Shown piece by piece: positions 1 through 12,000 of a DNA stretch of 64,000 nt; position 1 is the stretch's first letter; every line of letters begins with the position of its first letter. The DNA comes from Mrakia gelida (lineage: Eukaryota; Basidiomycota; Tremellomycetes; Cystofilobasidiales; Mrakiaceae): the NCBI GenBank assembly GCA_024345305.1, contig BRON01000003.1, forward strand, positions 186,001 to 250,000, given 5' to 3'. The position numbers and the translations under genes are program-made. The notes under the pieces were generated by a model. That model was given only the letters and a program-made list of their open reading frames with translations, made no database searches and was not told the DNA's origin.

Positions 1-1047
1 TTCGAGAGAGAAAAGGACGAGGACGAGGGGACGATCGCGAACTGACAGGTTGAACTTGAACAGCAGCTCCCTGGACGAGCGTAGCAGCAGAGATGAGGAG
101 AAGAGCGAGTGAGGAAAGCATAGTGTGTGTGGGTTGAAGGATGGTGGTAGTGGTGGAGTAGATGATGGTGGTGAGAAGAGAAAAGAGACGAAAGATGGTC
201 AGGCTGAGCTCTCCCTTTTTGTATCCTTTTCGTTTTGTTTTTGGAGCGCCTCCTTCCTCATCGAGTCGAAGAGAACCTTCGCTTCGAACGGATCCGAGGT
301 CCCACCTGGCTCCAAGAGAAGCAGAAAAAGGTCAGCAGTCCCTTCGAAAGCTGTCACCTATCCAACCTTCGTTCGACGAGTCGCCCGATCGATTCCAAAA
401 ACGCCTCGAAGAGGAAGGAGATGGGAGCGTCAGCAGGTAGATCCTCGAGAAAGAGATGGTCACCGTTTGTCGATGATGTCTCTCGACGTGTTAAATGAGC
501 TGGAGCTTGGAGGGGAGTGAAGCTGAGCGAGAGGAGGAGATAAAGAGGGAGTGAGTCGAGCCGACGCGTCGAGTCGAGATGCTGGGATCGCGCGCAGGGA
601 CAGGTTTGTTGATCGTAGGACTCTCTTTGACTCTGCTTCCTAGGTCGAAAGGAGTCAGATGCTCGACGTGGTGGACTCCAAAGGCTGGACCTGGTGAGAA
701 GATGGGCGGTAAACGAGAGAAAAGGTCAGCCTTGAGTTGTTCGGGTGCAAAACCCTCGCTCGCTGGATCGAGCGACAAGAAAGAGCGAGCTCCAAAGGAA
801 CCAGCCTCCTTCCTTCCTCGCTTCCCAAAGAAGACCTCTGATGGAACTCTGTACTGCTCACATAGTTTTACGCCCACACGTGCGTCCGAGTCGTCCCCTG
901 AAGCAGCGACGGAAAGAGGGAAAGAAAGCAAAGGTCGGCTTGATCGAGTCGAGAAAACGCAACGTGCTCAAATCCTCCTCCTTGCTCGTTCGCTGACCAT
1001 CTGAACAGGTCCCAGAGAGTGCTATGGTCGTCAAAAACAGAAAGATG
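1..1047 (-). other. Probable minus-strand multi-exon gene, structure unresolved
   Basis: Several minus-strand splice signals are visible: branch-like CTGAC followed by CAG near 697 and near 304, and a GAG acceptor near 408. Between them are short reading frames that look like real protein, for example one with AFLESIGRLVERR (about 408-360) and one with DPFEAKVLFDSMRKEA (about 300-240). Another frame, 696-491, ends in a stop at 491. I could not join these into one continuous frame, so start, stop and product are unknown. A plus-strand intron end (CTGACC...CAG near 1008) is an alternative reading of part of it. The gene may continue past the left edge of the window. Confidence 0.25.
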
Positions 1048-1169
1048 CATAGGACGTCAAAACAAAGCTGCTATATGAAACGACAGCGAAGGACGACGCG
1101 TCTAGCGAGTCCTCCTCTCGTCCCCCTCCATCTCCCTCCCCGAGTCTCAGCCCAAACCAGACCCCCACC

Positions 1170-3020
1170 TCAAACCATCATCTCGACCTGCAACATCCCC
1201 CTCGCAAGAGCATCGAAGTTCTTCGTGGTCGTGGTAGCTTGTCGACGTTGTGTAGCTGCGAGAACGAGAGCGAAGGTCAGAAAGTGAACGGGAAGGGGAG
1301 GAGAGGATGGGTTGGGCGTGGACGTGGGACGTACGAGCAGGAACGGGACAGAGGAGATCAGATGCGACGTCGAAGCCGTAGGAGTACTCCTGGGCGTCTG
1401 TTTTCGGTTTGGCGAGCGGGGGAGAAAGAAGGGGAAAGAAAAGGAGAGTCAGTCAGTCACGTCGTCGTCGGAGCACGCGTTCGTCTCTCTTCCCCACCTC
1501 GTCCCCCTCCCCATCTCTCGTTCTTCCAAGACGGCGGAAGAAGAGAAACTCACGAGCCAAAGCTTCCTCTCTCGACCAGCCAGTGTACCTCTGGAACTCA
1601 GCGACGGGGATGGTCTCGTACAGCTTCTCCACGATGGCGAGCGTGATGGATCGGATGTTGACTGGCGAGAGGGCGAGGAGAGGAGATCAGCAAGATGCGG
1701 GACGAGAGATATAGACGAGACGAAGAGAAGGAAGCGAAACGAGGCACACTTTTAACGGGGGTAAAGAGGTAGGAAGCGATCAACTTCGCGACGACGTCGA
1801 ACTCGTTTTGAGGTGGTTGAGCGAGGATCTGAGGCGAGACGAGCAACAACGCCACGTCAGGGGAGGAGAAGAGATCAGCCTACTCTTTTTGTATCGAGCA
1901 GACCATCCTGCGAGCGAACCGAGCTGCCTCTGGAGAAGGAGAACTCCAACGAAGACCAAACGAGGCACGCAACTCACCTCCTCAATCCCCCTCACCGCCT
2001 CCCAAATCATCCCATGCGTCTTGGTCTTGATCGCCGAGATGAGCGTTGCGAGCTGGTAGTAGATGGGGTCTCCCGAGGTGAAGTGATGTTTTCGGACCCA
2101 GGTGGAGAGGGTGCTGACGGCGACGGAGCTGTTTCGTTCGTTCGAAGGTCAGCTTGGGCTTCGCGCGAGAGGAAGGAGCCGGATGGACGGGGAGGGAAAC
2201 GACTGAACTGACATGTTTGGCGAAGCGAGATCCGAGAGAAGAAGGGGGACGAGGTAGTAGGAGTCGAGGGGGGAGAGGTGGTTGGGTCGGACCTCGGTCT
2301 GTAAGGAGGAAGGGAGGGAGGGAGGGAGGGAGAAGGAGGAGGAGGAGGAGGAGGAGGGAGGAGATGGTCAGCTTGAGCTCAGTCTTTGCCTTCTCCTTCC
2401 TTTCTTCTCCAGCTCCTCTCCTGAGCTCTGAACTCAATCACCTCGGAGAAGGGAGGTACAAGTGAAAGACCTACCCTAGTCCAATCGAAAGCAGCCCTCC
2501 TCATCTCTCTGTAATCCGCCCTCTGTCCCCTCCTCTGCATGGTAGCGTGGAAGTCCCTGAGCGCGATGGTAGGATCCACTCTGGGAGGTGGAGGTGGAGG
2601 AACAAAGGGAGCTGAAGCTGTAGGTCCTGTTGGTGCTATTGCTGAGGTCGAAGAGGTCGAAGGAACGGAAGGGGGAGGAGGAGGAGGTTGAGCTGATGAG
2701 GTTGGTTCGACCTCCATGGCGGCGACTTCTCCAGCATCCACGAGCCCTTCTCGGGATCCTCCGATGAATTCGAGGGCTGAGGCTGCAGGATCGTCTCCTG
2801 GGTGAGGTGCTGAAGGAGGAGTAGCTGTGACAGGGAGGGGAGGAGGAGGAGCTGTGGATGGGGTGGGGGTGATGAGGAGCGAGCTGGTCGATTCAGCGTT
2901 CGTTTCGCTGATGGTTTGAGGGATGGGTGCGAGGAGAGGAAGGGGAGGGACAGAGATGGCCGAAGGGGAGGAAGGGTCAGGGAGTTCTTGAGAAGGAGGG
3001 GAAGGGAGAGAAGTGGACAT
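1170..3020 (-). CDS. CSN8/PSMD8/eIF3K-family protein, most like COP9 signalosome subunit 8
   Basis: About 370 residues in seven exons. The first exon (3020-2474) encodes a roughly 180-residue Pro/Ser/Ala-rich, probably disordered head starting MSTSLPSPP and containing several poly-proline runs. The conserved part follows: a helical segment around LDSYYLVPLLLSDLASPN, then FDVVAKLIASYLF, then the best-preserved block RSITLAIVEKLYETIPVAEF, which matches the winged-helix end of the CSN8/PSMD8/eIF3K family (in CSN8, a similar R-x-x-A-x-x-L-x-x-x-Y-x-S-I-x-x-x-x-F pattern). The last exon ends in LARGMLQVEMMV. If it is CSN8, it belongs to the nuclear COP9 signalosome, which removes NEDD8 from cullins. 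eIF3k and Rpn12 are the alternatives. The long proline-rich head is unusual for all three. The downstream gene is the unresolved one at the left edge. Confidence 0.5.
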
Positions 3021-3517
3021 GGCTGAGGGAAGATGGTGGACAGAGGCGAGGGAGGGAGGGAGGAGTCGAGGTGGAGGGGAGGAGGTTTCGAGCTCGCGCT
3101 CGTCGCCCTCGCGAAGGTCGTATCGCTTTCCCTTCTCCCCCTTTCTTTCAGTCTCGAAGGTAAAGAGCAAATGCGAGAATGTATTGGTTCAAGAAGATAG
3201 AGAGAGCGTGGGTGGTTGAGACGACGAAGGGTGGGTGGAGGTAGGGCAAACTAAGGCAAGCGTCGGGTGAACGGCGCTGCTAACGAAAGCTAAGGTAGTT
3301 AAGGGAAAGGGAAGGGGGGTAGAGAAGGGAGCGAAGAAGAGAGAGAGAAAAAGTCTATTATTGAAACAGTTTTTGGGTAGACGAAGTGCCACGACAGTCC
3401 TTGCGAAGAGTCTCGTCCCGAATGGGGGGAAGACGTCCTTCGTTGTTGCGTTTGAGATCTCTCTCCTCCTCTCCTCCCTCCTCCTCCCTCCCGCCGTCAA
3501 GACGCGTTAATCTGGAT
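3021..3517. other. Intergenic: CSN8-like promoter and chitin deacetylase 3' end
   Basis: No coding frame is supported here. The part next to 3021 must hold the promoter and leader of the CSN8-like gene, and the part next to 3517 the 3' untranslated region of the chitin deacetylase. No clear TATA box or other named site was seen. Confidence 0.5.
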
Positions 3518-6507
3518 TTACCAAACGGCAGCGAAGGCGGCGACGACTCCGAAAAGTCCAACGAGCGACCCGACGGCCATGTTTTTGGAGGCTCCTCCAG
3601 TAGCAGCAGCAGAGGTTGAGGACGACTTCGCGGCGGAGGTGGCGACGGTGACGGTGACGCTTCCAGAGACGGAGACGGAGGCTACAGCTCCAGCTGAGGC
3701 GGCTCCGGTGGCGGTAGAGTTGGTGGTAGATCCGGAGGAGTTGGTGGCGGTGGAGTTGGTGTTGGTCTCGATGTCTGAGAGAGAAGAGAAGACGGGGTGA
3801 GCTCGACGCGACGGAAAGGAGATGAAGAGAGGTGGAGAAGATGAGAACGCACAAGCATCAGCGAGAGACTTTCCCTGGCAGTCGATGATGGACTTGAGGG
3901 TAAGAGCGGGGCTGGTGGAGTTGAGGACGGAGGGAAGGATGTAGCCGACGGCGAGATCGACGGATTGCTGGAGCAAGAGGGAGGGAGATAAAGAGGTCAG
4001 CACGCGACGTGGAGAACGAGGCAGAGGAGGAAGTCCTGGACGAACCTGGTAGAGATCGTGCTCGAGGCAGATGAATCCACTGTGAGCGCGAGGGAGAAGA
4101 TGGTCAGCGAGGAGAGGGTGAAACGAGACGAAGAGGAGGAGTGAACGAACGTGTCGAGCTCCTTGACATCGTCCATGATCTTGTCGAAGGCAGCGACAGA
4201 GCTCAATCCAGTGGCGGTTCCACCGGCGATACGCCAATCGTCGGTATCGAAGTTGGTTCCGTCGGCGAGACCAGTCCAGATCTGGGGGAGGAGGGGAAGA
4301 GAGAAAAGGCGTCAACGCGCCGTCGTTCGAAACGGAGTCGAGACCAGCCGACTCACGATGGGAGTAAGACCCATAGCCTTGCAGACGGCACGGACTCGGT
4401 CATCGATATCTCCGTCTAAGAGAGGAGAGGGAAGGAGGTCAGCTTGTAGCTCGACGAACATCAGGAGAAGGAAAGAGAAGACGAACAAGGAGGTCGCATG
4501 GTCTGTGAAAGTCGAAGTCAAAAGAGGGATCAGTACGAGCAGGAAGAGCGAGCAAGGGTGGAGGGAAACTCGCGTTGGGGGTAACTCCAATGACGTCCTT
4601 GATAGCCTTCTTAGTCCATCCTGAAGTTCAGATAGGAAGAGAGAGAAAGAGTCAGCCGTCAGCGAGATCGACGGGGAGAGGAGGGATGTCGAACGAACCG
4701 AGCTCAGCGACGATCTTTTGGAGGAAGGAGCAGAGGAAGGTCAGTCAGGATACTCCCAAGAGTCGCACGAGGGCAAGATAAACTCACCTGGGCGTTGGTC
4801 ATGGTGGTAAGAGCTGAAGAGAGAGAAAACACACAGACGAGACGCGATCAGCTTTCGAGGGTCCTCGTTCGTCTCCAACCCAAACGAGATTCGAGGGGCT
4901 CACGAGGGTGCGACCAAGTGTGAACAGAGATCTGGTGTCCAAGCTGGTACTCAAGAGCGAGCATCTCGGGTCGAGAGATGACTCTGGAAGAAGACGAGGG
5001 CAAAGACGCGACGAGATCAGGGACGAACCGGTGACAGCTAGAGACCGACAGAGACGGTGTGACTTACCGAGATCCAACGACGAAGAAGGTAGCCTTGACG
5101 TCGGCGACGCTCAGGTAGTCGAGAAGGAGGGGAGTGTAGGGAGAAGGTCCTGGAAGAGGTAAAGAGCAGCGGAAAGCAGGGAGGGGAGGTCAGCTCAGTT
5201 CGAGTGGACTGCGAGACTCGCAGACACAGTGCCAAGAGCTTGCCATCGTCGAAGGAGAGTCCGAAGGTCAACTTGTCAGGGCAAACCTGTGTTGGAAAGT
5301 CAAAGAAGAAAGGTCAGTTCGAAAATGAAGAGGAGCGAGCTGAGGAGGACGAACGGTGATGTCGGTATCCCTTTTTGTCGTTGAAAGGAGAGGTTGATCA
5401 GCTTCAGCAGAACAACTTCGAGCTACGAAAAGCAAGAAACGAACCTGGTGCATTGACCACAACTGAAGAGACGATAAAGTAAAAGTGGCGAAGTCAGCTT
5501 CTGCGATGAAACAAGGAAGCGTCGGAGGGACGAAGAAGGACGTCGACGAGCTCGAGAAAGATCGAAACTCACGTCCACCAACATCGAGTCGAATCGGCAG
5601 CGGCGGCAGCGCTCGTCGAGCAGTCTCCAGTGGTGACGCCGAGATCAGGGACACCCGAAAGATCGATCTCGGAAAGCCATTGCTGAACCTCAGTCGAGTT
5701 GACGTCGGGAACGACATCGAGGGCAGGGTAGTTTCCGTTGGCGAGGACGACTGAAAGTTTTTAAGGTAAGAGAGCAAGGGATAAAGTCGGTCGCGGATAA
5801 GAGGTGAACGGGCAGCAGAGAAAGGCGAGGTCGAGGTCGAAGGAGGTCGAGTCGAGGAAGGGAGGAGGAGGAGGTCGAAAAGAGGGTGACCGACGGCGAA
5901 GGGAAGGAAAGAAGGGATCGAGAACAAGACTTGGACTCACAGGAAGGGATCACAGGAGCGGAAGGGAAAGGTCCAGCAGCTCCAGCGACGGCAGTCGAGA
6001 AGAGGGCGCTGAGAAAGAGAAAAGCAGGAGAAGTCGAAGGTCAGGGGAAGGGCTTCAAGAGAGAGGGTCAAGGCGACTTGGCAGGAGGCGCCTCATGCAA
6101 GAGCTCAAACGACCTCCCTCCCTCCGTTTGACCTTCAACCACAACAATCGAACTCACATCGTAGTTTGAGTAGGAGCGTTGGCCTTCCAAGAACAAAACG
6201 AACCAAGAGTCAGCTGCCCATACCTTCTCAAAGCACGTCCCCTCCTTCCCTCCTCCTGCGGCACGACCTTCCCCTTCGACCTCCCTCGCTCTTTCTCGAC
6301 GACGAGACTCACCGTCAATTCAGACAGGGCTGGGATGGTCTCTCCTCCTGGTACAGAACCTGGCGTCGTCTGTATGAAACCTCCAGCAGTCGGTACCGCA
6401 GTAACATCAGCCCGCTTGATATGCTGAACTCGAGAAGGAGCAGCTTGGTGGGCTGAGGAGAGGCTCGCAAGAGCGAGGGTGGAGGAGAGGAGAGTGAAGA
6501 CGAGCAT
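3518..6507 (-). CDS. GPI-anchored chitin deacetylase
   Basis: Secreted carbohydrate esterase family 4 enzyme that removes acetyl groups from cell-wall chitin to make chitosan. The start at 6507 gives a signal peptide (MLVFTLLSSTLALASLSSA). Later exons carry the cysteine-rich stretch typical of basidiomycete chitin deacetylases, then the NodB domain: LTFGLSFDDG-PSPYTP (motif 1, metal-binding Asp), GHQISVHTWSHP (motif 2, the H-T-W-S-H metal histidines), and VTPNTFRPPYGD-type sequence near 4600-4330 (motif 3). The C-terminus is a Ser/Thr/Ala-rich stalk followed by a hydrophobic tail (VGSLVGLFGVVAAFAAVW), the usual signal for a GPI anchor. The gene is broken into about a dozen small exons, one intron of which (5150-5243) has a GC donor inside the catalytic motif. 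The first exon and intron are partly duplicated about 1.5 kb upstream. A second NodB gene lies at 60929. Confidence 0.93.
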
Positions 6508-9023
6508 CGTTCCTTGGGTGAAGAAGGACTAGCGAAAGGAAGGGAGGACGGAAGGGAAGAGCTTGTTGGCGTTGGAGGTTGGGAGGGAATGGAGGAGAAG
6601 GGCAAAGAAGAGGGGCAGGGGAAGGGATTCGGGGGTGTTTTGATCCTCGAGTTGCGATCTTTTTTGGTACGCTTTCACGGCATTCCTTCCAGCTTTTCCT
6701 TTCACTTCACGCCCATCGAGAAGTCCCATAGATGCTTATTCTTCAGGCCAAGGTGTTCGCTACGCGAAATCTGCAAATTTTCGAAGCCAGACGCGCACTA
6801 GAAGAAGGCCGACGACTCGCTCCCTCGATCTCCCTCGCTCCCCCCGCCGGCTTCGTGACTATTGCAATGGAGCACAACGCGTCGTTCTCCTTGTTCGTTT
6901 CATCCTCTCGTGTATCTTCTGAGATATCGTCTCTGGAAGCTCGAAGACTGCCTCCACGATACAGATCTAGTTGTCTTCGAACTCAAACGTCGACGACTAC
7001 GGATTCGAAGCTCACCGACCGTCTCTTTTCTTTCCTTTCTCGTCAGATCTCATTGACGGCAGCCTTTCCACCTACCAACAACCTCGTCGTATTCTCAGAT
7101 ACGCACAGGACCAGAAACATTGCCCTCGGATCTTCTTTTTGCTTCACTTTCGTGCGGTCTTTCTCGTTCCCGACGCGTCGCAGTTTTGGCTCGTTTCGCT
7201 CACCTTTCAGCCCTCCTGGATCTCTCCACCGGTAAGCCAGCACACTCAGACAGCGATTACTGTAATACCATATTTTGGAGCGCGCGAGGACGTTCAGGAG
7301 CTGGCAGAACGTCCGTTTCTGACGTCGTCGACCCGTTCGCCGCAGGTTTCTCGACTCGTCGCGAGCAATCTTCCGCCCTTCCTGCCATGCTCGATGATTC
7401 TGTTGGAAACCCGTTCATCAGTGAAGTACTATATTTTCTCTTGCTTGAGAGGCAGACAGACGCGACTCCTGCGCTGCCAGCGCAGGATCTGAGTCGACGC
7501 GTCGCAACGAGCATTTTTCAGCCCCTCGCTCACCGTCATTTTCTCTGCCTCCACGCCTCTCGAATCGGACTATCTCTGATCTCGTACAACTATACTAGCT
7601 TTACGATGCTAGTCATCTAGAGCAGCATTGAGATAGACCTGTCCAGCGTGAAGCATGGGCGACGACGACAAGAAAAGACCAGACTTCTGAGCAGATTGTC
7701 CCCCAGCCTCCCACTTTCACATCTCTACATTCTCGACATGTACCTTCTGACAGCCCAAGCGCGTCCCCTACTTTCTTCCCTCCTCCAGCGGCACGACTCT
7801 CTTCACCTCGACCTCCCTCGCTCTTTCTCGACGACCAACTCACCGTCAACTCGGACAGGGCTGGGATGGTCTTTCCTCCTGGTACAGATCCGGGCGTCGT
7901 CTGAATGAATGCATTAGCAGTCGGTACGGCCGTCACATCAGCCCTCTTGACATGCTGAACTCGAGCTGGCTGCTCGTCGTTTTGAGCCTCGCGACGCGTT
8001 TGTGACTCTCCTTTCTTTCGGTATCGAGAGCGACTCAACCACCCGGCCGATCTGCACCAGAACTGCAACTCGTTCAGTGAAGATCACGTGGATGTCCAGA
8101 AGAGGCGTATAGCCTGCTCAGCTAAAATAAAAGATGTTCCGATTCGACGCGTCGCACCCAACAGCTTTCACGCTTGGTCTTGCGTCGCTCACCGCTCTGT
8201 TCTCTTCCTCCCCTGTTGGCTTAATTGATACCTCGCTCTGACCATATCCGGTACGGGATGAACTAGGCCTTACCAAAGTTAGCTCCAACAGCAGGCTTGA
8301 TTGAAAAAGTGGTCTCGGAGAAGCAGCTCTGCGTCAGGGCCTGAGGATCAGCAGCGACGAATCGAACCTTGAGCAAAAACTCACCCAGGCTCTGTGCTTC
8401 GATACTTCTAGACTTCAGCTTGACGACCGGCTCTCCTTCCGCGAAGGCGCGAACGGCCGAGGGGTGGGCTAAAGCGTTTTGGAGGAAAGATGCAGGAAGA
8501 AAAGGTTCGATCTCAAGGACGCTCGTCGACGATCTTCTCTTCCTGCTCTTCCTTACCCCCTCCTGCCTTCACCGTCCACCGAAACAGATTTTCACCTTCG
8601 CTGATAGCTCTTCTCCCTTTGTTCCCGGTGTGATGAAAAGTTTGAGACTTGGGAACCTTCTCCGCTCTCTTTAATATAGGCGGGAGGGAGGGAAAGGGAA
8701 AGAGGAGAGCGGGGGCAGCAGACTTTCCCCGACGTCTCTTCGCTGCTTGTTTTCAACCTCGATCTGATCCTCCAACGACGACAAACCAAACCAGAACCTA
8801 TCCTCCTCCTCGACCTTCCTTTCCTTCCCTCCCTTCGACCTTCTACCCCTCGACGAGCTCTCTACCTCTCTTCATCCAAGGCACTCCGAGCTCATCGGTT
8901 CCTCGCTCTCAGCCCGAATCGAAAGCCGCCCTCTTCCCTTCCTCCTCTCCTCCTCCCTTCGCGCTCCTTTGGCTCTCGCCTGCCTTGTTTTTGGACGTCG
9001 GTGGTGTCGATACCGACTAGGCT
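6508..9023. other. Long divergent intergenic region with one gene fragment
   Basis: This 2.5 kb separates the chitin deacetylase (minus) from the receptor gene (plus). Apart from the deacetylase fragment at 7765-7975, I see no supported gene. Open frames here lack codon structure, splice signals in order and recognisable domains. The right end (about 8700-9020) is rich in pyrimidine runs, as expected of the receptor promoter and leader. Confidence 0.45.
7765..7975 (-). pseudogene. Truncated copy of the first exon and intron of the chitin deacetylase
   Basis: The minus strand reads ARVQHVKRADVTAVPTA, then FIQTTPGSVPGG, then TIPALSELTV, followed by a donor-like GTGAGT. This repeats residues from about 25 to 65 of the chitin deacetylase at 6507. 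DNA similarity continues into the first intron: both copies share the block 'cgacctccctcgctctttct' on the plus strand. The signal-peptide coding part is missing, since the upstream sequence is unrelated, and no second exon or catalytic domain follows. It is therefore a partial direct duplication, not a functional deacetylase. It could still matter if it serves as an alternative first exon or takes part in gene conversion. Confidence 0.8.
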
Positions 9024-12000
9024 ATGAACTCGTCTGACGTCTCGATAGACGGTGAGTTCTTCGATCTTCCTTTCTCGTTCAGAACAGCGGGAAGAAGGTT
9101 GGCTTTCAACCGAAGAGGAAGGTCGACCTCGAAACGTCGAGTGGGACGAGCGAGCCCTTTCTCGGTCTCACGAGACTCGGAGAAAAGATGGAGAGCGGTA
9201 GGGACATCCTTCATATGTAGGAGTGGAGCGTGCTGGAGAGAAGGACCTGAAGAAAGAGGAGGGAAAGGTGGACGACAACACCGAGCTCGCTCGCTCCCCA
9301 ACCGCTCCATTCCTTCGATCAGCCAACTCACTTTAGCCCCCTCCTCGCTTCTTTCTCTCAGACGTCGATGGTCCTGGAGGCTTCACTACCTCCTTGGGAA
9401 CCGTCACCAACATCGTAGACTGCTCTATCCTCGGCCTTACCATTCTCGGCGCTGGAGGGGTCATCGTCGCGATTCTCCATAAGGAGTACAACGTCGGCAA
9501 AGGATCTACCATTCGATCTAGACTAGTCCTCTTCTTGGTCTTCGGGGACCTCGTACTAGGGTGAGTTCAGTCTCGTTCGCGCTCGCTCGCTTGGGGCTGA
9601 GAGAAGAGGTGAGGGAAGCAGGGTCAGCAAAAGAAGAGAGGAAGGAGGGACGTCAGCTCGTTCTTCCCTTCCCTCCTCTTGCTCGGACGACAACACGGAC
9701 GACCTTGCGACTTTCTCAGTAGAGGAAGACGCAAGGAGACCATCAGGGCTGGTAGAAGAGTCTCGTATACTTCCGAGATGATGGAGCGAGCAGAGAAGGT
9801 TTTTTAAAGAACCTTCTGTGCTCCGAGACCTTGGCGAGCTGCACGAATTCGCCAAACGCGTCCGGATCGAATCTGACCTTCCCTCTTCCCTTCCCTCCTC
9901 TCCTCTGCCTTCTTCTTCCACAGAATCATCGGAATCATCCCTACCATCGGAACCCTCGTAGGACACCCTCCCACTTCTGGATCATCCTTCTGTGACGGTA
10001 CTGGGTTTCTCCTGGCAGTCACTCTTTACGCTCGTTCGTTCTCCCTCCTCCTCCTTTCCTTTCTCTCGTTCGACCACGTCGCTGATCTCCTGCTCTTTTT
10101 CGTCCGCAATTTTTCGCTTAGAGCACCTCAACACACTCTCTCTCGCCATAGCTACCTACCTCATCCTCATCTATCCTCTCTCGAGCTGGACAGCTGTTGT
10201 CGAACGACGATGGAGGTGGTCGCTGCCTCTCGTCTGGATCTTCTCTTTCATCATCGGAGCTGTCGCTTGGGCGGTTCAGGGATCGTGGGCTTACAACGCT
10301 GGATTATGCTTCTACCAACCTGGACTTTTGTGAGTTGCGATCTCCAGTTCTCTTCGTTCCTTCGTCGCTCGTGTCGAGTCGAGCTTCTGAACTGATTCGG
10401 TTCGCGACGTTGCCCCTTCGTCATGTCACAGCGGCGTCATCTATCAGTTCATTCCTCGAGGGGTCGTATTCACGACAATCACCATCCTTTACTTCCGTCT
10501 CTTCATCTTCCTCCGTCGGCCGGACAAGATCAGGTCTTCAACTTCCCTCCAAGGACGAGATCGCTCGACAGATCCTGGAACCGTCGGTCTGGATTCGAAA
10601 GGCAGCAAGCTTCGTCGACACACCCTCGCAGCCGTCAAGACCGTCCGAGGAAGCTTCGGACTACCCGAACGAAGTCAGAGCGTCGGTACCGCCGGACAGT
10701 CGAGTCGAATCTCGGAGGGAGACGAGACGACGGCTTCGTTCGCGAGCATCCCTCGTCGGAAGTCTTCAGCCGGAGGGATGGAGATGGAGGAGGTGAACGG
10801 GGGTCCGAAGGATATGAGGAAGCACGGGAGTCGTTCTGGAGGGGGTTCTGGGGTCGAGGATTCGAGCATCCCTCAGTGGGAGCGTCTCGAACTTCCGACC
10901 TTCGAAGGAGCGGGGCTGGATGGCCCTGCGATGACGCCGATACCATCAGGCTGGACGTGGGGATTGAAGAAGGGAGGAGGTGGAGTGTTCGGGGGTGCCG
11001 GTGAAGGAGCAGGATCGAAGGGGATGGGAGGGAATCCAGCACTAAATCTCAGCCTTCTCAAATCACCACTTCCTCCTCCTCCAAAACAACCCTCGCTCAA
11101 GCGACAATCCTCCTTCGCCTCTCCTGGAAGTCCTCGACTGGAAGCTACCGACTTCGCACCTCGTCGGAACTCGGACACGCCGATACCAGACCTTCGCCAC
11201 GACGGATGGGCGGACCTGGTCGAGGAGGAGCCTCCGGTCGCGTACTCGGGAGCTCGACGAGGAAGTCGTGTCTCGTTCGTCGACAGCCATCCCAATCAAC
11301 TCGGCATATCTACTCCCATCCTCCAACGATCCCATTCCCCAGTTCCGACCATCGAACACACCTTCGTTCCATCGATCGCGGTCCCCTCAACCTTTCAGTT
11401 CCCTCCTTCTCCAGCAACCACTCCGTTCTTCACACCTCCCTCTTCTCTCTCCCCCTTCAACTTCCCAAGCGGATCTTCCACCTCACCAGCCACCCCAAGC
11501 CACAACCCTCCCCCCACCGAATCCTTTCCCCTCCCCTCCTTCCCCCAAACCTCCCTCGAGAGCGAACCCAACGAGCTCTCCCCTCTCACCGACCTCTCCC
11601 TCCTCAAGGACGACCCTTCCACCACCCACCACAACCCCTTCCACTCCGACGTCCACTACAAAAACAACTCCTACCCTCCGAATTGCCGGTCCTCGGAAGT
11701 GACGGGAGAGTCGTCAGGATCGAATCCGTCCTCGCGTCTGACGAAGGACACGAAACGGAACGATCAGTCGGTGGTGGACGAAGACGACGAGGACATGCAG
11801 TGGTCTTTGGAGAAGATACTGGAGATGACGCAGCCTCCGACAGGAGACAAGTTCGGGGAGAGAACGTGGGAGCCGAGAGAGCATGGGAGTGGTGCTGGGA
11901 CGGGGAGTGGGAGCGATGGCGATAATCAGGAGAGCATGGCTCGGTTCATGAACCGGAAGGCTTCGCTGTTGATGCTGTCTTTCCCTTTAGCCGTGAGTTC

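Noticed and set aside
2292..2362. GGA/GAG repeat considered as a satellite or regulatory repeat
   Set aside because: It is a short purine-rich run at the end of an intron of the CSN8-like gene, where it forms the pyrimidine tract on the coding strand.
6862..7620. Overlapping plus-strand frames upstream of the receptor gene considered as a gene
   Set aside because: No domain, no consistent splice signals and low-complexity Arg/Ser/Leu composition; likely non-coding.
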